From assembly GCA_963969495.1 (NCBI GenBank), contig OZ018318.1, forward strand, positions 172,988,040-173,052,039: a DNA stretch of 64,000 nt. The letters are read 5' to 3'. Positions 59,960 to 64,000 of the stretch are shown piece after piece. A program made the translations under genes and the position numbers. Within the stretch, counting starts at the first letter, position 1. Each line of letters begins with the position of its first letter. Origin of the DNA: Ceratothoa steindachneri (taxonomy: Eukaryota; Arthropoda; Malacostraca; Isopoda; Cymothoidae). The notes below the pieces were generated by a model. That model saw nothing but the letters and a program-made list of their open reading frames with translations. It was not told the origin of the DNA and did not search any database.

Positions 59960-60300
59960 CGAGGCTTCAATTTGAGAGTGGTGCAGTGAACGGCTGCCGT
60001 ATTTCCACCCTCGTCCGAGATACAGGTTGCACGTGTATCGTGGTCTCGTATAACCTACTCCAACTTGTAGCTCCGGACACGATTGGTTCGCCATCGTGCA
60101 TGATTACCTAAGTGCCATATAGACTGCGCCTACTTCACTGGCTGGGCCGAAGTAGTAGCAGCACCCATTAGGTTTTGTGCCGCACTGATTGGGCAGAACC
60201 CCAAAGTTTCATCACCCTCGGTGGCTCAACCCGTGACCACCCGCTCACAAGCGAAGCAGGAGTTGGAAGCACCCACAACCCTGGGAAGCTCTGGTGCTTC
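59960..60300 (+). pseudogene. Aspartic protease region of element C
   Basis: NGCRISTLVRDTGCTCIVVSYNLL holds the retroviral-type DTG active-site motif. Downstream is a shifted block with a tryptophan-rich YFTGWAEVVAA-like and LIGQNP segment also found in element B. It is located between gag and integrase. Frameshift and stop near 60100. Confidence 0.68.
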
Positions 60301-60399
60301 ATAATATAACAATGTCGTAAACTAGGACTTTGCTAAGAAACAGGAGTGTTAATCCTTTCGTCCTCTGTAGACTAAGGCCCATAATAAGACATAAGATTC

Positions 60400-61180
60400 C
60401 ATTATAGGTGGCAAATAAATTTCCATCCTCGTTAAGAATAACCTCCTCTACCGCATATGTTCTGAGGGAGATCACACTGAGTCTCGAGCATTATGTGCTT
60501 CCTGCTCTCATGTGCGACTCATTTTACAAACTGCAGATGACAACCTCTTCTCGAATCACTTCAGCTACACAAAGACCGTCCGACGAAACTTTAAGTACTT
60601 TTATTGCCCCTGAGCGTCGGGTAAAATTCTGCGCTATTGTCGATATTGCGACATATACAAGAAAACTGCCATTACGGAGGGAGTCAAGCCGGTCTTCTTG
60701 CAGATGGGCCTCGCAATTTCAAACCCTTCTTCCGAGTGGCAATCGACTTGGTTGGACCAATCTACCTACCATCTACTGAAGGCCATAGTTATGTCTCCAC
60801 TCTAGGCGATTTTGCACCAGGTCTCACTAGACTCTCCCACTCAAGAAGATCGACAGCATTTCGTGTGCCGAAGCCCTTATCTCCATATTTTCCTGCGTTG
60901 GATTTCCGAAAGAAATATTGTCAGATCGTGGGCGTCAATTTTTCTCTCATTTGATGGAGCAGGTAGGAAAGTTACTCATAGTAAAGGCCCCTATTTATAA
61001 CCCCATTTCACCCTGCTGGAAATGGAATATGCGAGAGAATAATGAGAATCTCACGGCAATTCTGCGGAAGAATTGCGTTGAACAGCCCAGGTAATGGCAT
61101 CGTTATCTACCGGTTGAAACACCCATAGGGAGGACGCTTTTCATATAAACCTCTTAAAGAAATATCATCGGCACGCAAGG
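60400..61180 (+). pseudogene. Integrase of element C
   Basis: The N-terminal HHCC zinc module is traced in one frame as NHFSYTKTVRRN...CRYCDIYKK. The core has FFRVAIDLVGPIYLPSTEGHSYV (first catalytic Asp present), a shifted EILSDRGRQF-like block and HPAGNGICERIM (Glu region). The C-terminal module is only vestigial (LKKYH-like residues near 61160). At least four frame changes. It lies upstream of RT as in elements A and B. Confidence 0.78.
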
Positions 61181-61389
61181 GTTAACCAAATCATGGCTAT
61201 AGAAGAAGGATCGCCCACTGAATCAAATTACCCCCTGAACCTCCCTAAGTGTAATACAAATTGCATGCAAGGATCAGAAAAGCAAATATCCCTTGCTCGT
61301 ACTATTTGTGATGGAATCCTCTTTTCCCGATCTCAAGATAAGCGACCAATTATCGTCCGTTCAGAGAAACCAGCTTTAATCTCTCATAA

Positions 61390-62225
61390 ATCAATTCGTT
61401 GACGTCATCTCAGACATTCCAGGGTTTGCTACTCAGTATGAGCACAATATTCAATTGATCATCCAAGAGGCTATTAGGTCCAAGCCGTATCCGTTACCAG
61501 TGCATTTAAGAGAAGCTTTTAATGCCGAAGTTGAGAAATTCTTTAATTTAAAGATAATCATGCTTTCAAAATCTGATTACTGTTTCGCGGTAATCATGGT
61601 CAAGAAACACAATAATTCCTATAGGATGTACATCGCCTTTAGGAAGCTAAACGCCGTTACTGTGTTCGACGCAGAGACGATTCGCCTTATCGACCAAAAT
61701 CTCCATCTGTTTGAGAAATCGAAGTATATTTCAGAACTGGATTTGTGTAAGGCCTATTACCAAATCCTATTACGGGAAGAGGTTAAAAGGTATACTGCTT
61801 TACCGACCTAAAAGGGGTAATGCAATTTCGTCGGCTCCCCTAGGGGTTTCATCACTGCCTGCAGTAATTACAATAGGGTAAGGAGACGGATATTACATGG
61901 GCTATCCCATGTATCATTCTATTTTGATAATATTTAAGAGGCTACAAATAAATGAGACCAGCACCTGACTGATCTTCAAGCGCTGCTGCAAAGGCTCAGG
62001 GACAATAATTTGATAATTGCTCCGAGCAAATGTCATTTTACCTTTAGCGCAATAGATTACTTAGGCTTCCACATAGGGAATAATCAATTAGCCTCTCAGG
62101 AGGAAAAGATACAAACCATCATAAAAATACCACTGCCCGAAACCAAACTGCAGTTAAGTTCATTCATGGGTTCCGCATCCTTTTATCGGCAATTCATTCC
62201 AAATTTGCCACCCTTTCTGCTTCCC
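61390..62225 (+). pseudogene. Reverse transcriptase of element C
   Basis: KPYPLPVHLREAFNAEVEKF, KSDYCFAVIMVKKHNNSYRM, FRKLNAVTVFDAETIRLID, YISELDLCKAYYQILL, then in shifted frames GFITACSNYN and the FYFDN box (61920-61931), LIIAPSKCHFTFSAIDYLGF and KLQLSSFMGSASFYRQFIPN. Same Asp-Asn active-site box as A and B. Stops near 61809 and 61937. Confidence 0.87.
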
Positions 62226-62745
62226 TGTGCAAGTTCCTGAAGAAGAAGGCAAAATAGCAACTCGTTTAGACTCCGTTTTCAATAACCAGCTTCAAACAAC
62301 AAGTAAACTCGGCTCTGCCCTGATATTAAGGATGCCCAATTCCGCCGATCCATTTGGCCTCCGGACCGACTTTAGAAATAACGGCATCGGTTGTGTATTA
62401 GTTCAGTACGGAATCAATGATGCAGAGTTTTTCCATCGCTTACTTCAGCCGAAAGTGATTACCGCGCGAAAAGAATTACGCTGTGAATAAGCGAAAAGCC
62501 CTCGCAATAATTTAACGAACTCAAAAATTTGAAATATATCTGATAGGGCAGGAAGTTGAATAGAGACCGATCATAAAACTTTGTCGTACAACCGAAATAT
62601 TAAAAACAACAATGGTGAATTAATGCTCTGGGGTTTGTTCCTCTAAGAATTGCAGTTTAGGACACTGTACGTAAGAGGCTCTGAGAATTGTATAGCCGAT
62701 AGCTTAAGCCGAAATCCGGTAGATTTCCTCCCAGGTGAATCTTGA
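62226..62745 (+). pseudogene. RNase H of element C
   Basis: PFGLRTDFRNNGIGCVLVQY (first catalytic Asp present), then a poorly conserved middle with stops, IETDHKTLSYN, NGELMLWG and RGSENCIADSLSRNPVDFLP ending at a stop near 62745. It follows RT and is the final coding region. Confidence 0.82.
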
Positions 62746-63160
62746 GCCTACTATTTTTATTTTTTTTTGTATATATGTCCAAATAAATTTCGGTCAGAAA
62801 AATGTACTCCTTTTATATTTAAATAAGCTTTACAATTATTTTTGGATCCGAAGCAGAAGTGCGCTCTCCTGAAAATTCAGTGTTTATAATCATGATTGTT
62901 GTAAATTAGTTTTCTGGAGGGGGATAATAATCGATCTATGAAATTTTTTCCTGTCTCTCTTAGAACTTATTTTGTGCTTAATTATTTTTTATTCCTGATT
63001 TCTATATTTTGTGTCCTGTATTCCTTTGCTATTTTTTGTGATGCTGTTTTTTTTATTCCTTTTGAATTTAGTACAATGTGTTCTTTTATTTCGTGATGCG
63101 AAGGTATTACAACCCCTTTTTCATTTCCCGAGATGTCCCTTCTTCCGGAAGTTTCATCTT
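62746..63160 (+). other. 3' untranslated part of element C
   Basis: T-rich DNA of about 415 bp without coding content, ending CATCTT before the polypurine tract. Confidence 0.6.
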
Positions 63161-63174
63161 AAGGGGAGAGAAGA
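63161..63174 (+). other. Polypurine tract of element C
   Basis: AAGGGGAGAGAAGA directly precedes TGTCAGAG, the first bases of the 3' LTR. Confidence 0.88.
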
Positions 63175-64000
63175 TGTCAGAGAGAGAGAGAGAATCACGC
63201 GAACAAAGAGGCCTAGGGAGTATCTCACCGACGAAAGGACCTTCAGCCGGCGTCTTTCGGTAAACTTCCGGGGTGATAACGAAGTAAGACAAGTCAAACT
63301 GGAGCCCGGGAAACAAATCAGCGAAAAGGTGCTCAGAGCGTGCCCGCCGCGCCTTTGAGACGGAGTGGGAGCCACTTTCGACGGCAAACAAAATCGCTTC
63401 CGGCGAAGTCCTATATATTTCCTAGCACGGAAACGAGCAAAGCAGTATTCAAGCAGGAGTCAGGCAGTACTCACACAGTATCCAAGCAGTAATAGAGAAG
63501 ATTCGTTGGAATCAGCCAAAGACATGACGCACCATTTCTCAAACGACTCCCCGGCACCCTAAGGGCTCACAGGAAAGAAACCAGTTGTTCAGAGCTACGG
63601 CATTCAAGATGTAAATACACATTCTGAATTACGCGCTTCGCTTCTTGCCCTGCAAGGATACTCTCTCGAACAACCACTCGAGGACTCCTCTTGGGAAATC
63701 GTAAGCCTATTACAATATTCTTTATCACCGTCAAGAGGTGTGACGTTTTCCGACTATCAAGCTTCACCTCATCATCCCTTCCCGTTTTCTTTCGGGTAAA
63801 TATCGCGCTACTCACAGCTCGTGCTAAGCATTCATTGTAAATTAATTTTCTTTTCATGAACTATGAGTTTTTTCCATAGTGTATCATTTATTGTTAAATT
63901 CTTTTATTTGTTTGTATAATAGTAAATATTATTTTGTATCCCTTTTTTCAAATCCCAGAACAACACAAAAAGCTATTAAACTATTTGACTAAGTCGTCCA
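63175..64000 (+). repeat. 3' LTR of element C (cut by window end)
   Basis: Matches 57582-58403 to the last base of the window, so the true end is outside. Confidence 0.88.

Larger units (their letters stand above)
57582..64000 (+). mobile_element. Gypsy-like element C with integrase before RT (runs to window edge)
   Basis: LTRs from 57582 and from 63175 (both start TGTCAGAGAG) enclose a leader, gag with an intact zinc knuckle, protease with DTG, integrase, RT and RNase H in that order, then a polypurine tract. This is the most complete of the three copies with the unusual pol order, although every domain carries stops or frameshifts. The right LTR reaches the last base of the window, so its end and the target duplication cannot be seen. 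Confidence 0.88.

Noticed and set aside
57582..64000. Classifying A, B and C as Ty1/copia because of the pol order
   Set aside because: RT, RNase H and integrase motifs (FGLVTA, DAEPIPLID, LSDRGRQF, the GPY/F-type tail) look Ty3/Gypsy-like.

Overview
The window looks like intergenic DNA from a eukaryote, most likely an arthropod and perhaps a crustacean. It is AT-rich and full of long (TA)n, (TC)n and (AG)n microsatellites. Almost everything recognisable is a decayed transposable element: Ty3/Gypsy-like LTR elements, I-type and CR1/L2-type LINEs, a Tc1 transposon, a hAT fragment, and a copy of a multi-copy protein family I recall from arthropods. No host gene, tRNA, rRNA or CRISPR array could be supported. 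The taxon is inferred from the repeat spectrum only.

Layout. 0.46-0.64 kb: hAT transposase exon. 0.99-6.02 kb: Gypsy element A (minus strand) with two LTRs and a pol lacking gag, protease and the integrase N-terminus. 9.0-10.3 kb: broken copy of the SDEHG/RFHQDI family. 10.96-14.53 kb: CR1-like LINE (plus). 14.53-21.09 kb: long I-type LINE (minus). 21.49-33.54 kb: a three-layer nest, in which outer Gypsy element O contains Gypsy element B (22.38-31.76 kb), which contains a 5'-truncated I-type LINE (24.48-27.03 kb) with a 13-bp target-site duplication. 33.5-56 kb: mostly featureless AT-rich DNA with two LINE fragments, a Tc1 element, three copies of an uncharacterised repeat built on a ~122-bp unit, and a pair of diverged homologous segments at 38.8 and 53.0 kb. 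56.06-57.01 kb: solo LTR of the element B family with a perfect 5-bp TSD. 57.58-64.00 kb: Gypsy element C, whose 3' LTR runs to the window edge.

Main observation. In A, B and C the pol domains run integrase, then reverse transcriptase, then RNase H, and in B and C gag and protease come first. The domain sequences look Ty3/Gypsy-like, but the order is that of Ty1/copia. This matches the 'Gmr1-like' Gypsy group originally reported from deuterostomes. All three also read Tyr-Phe-Asp-Asn at the reverse transcriptase active-site box, where Tyr-x-Asp-Asp is usual. Every copy carries stops and frameshifts, so none looks autonomous.
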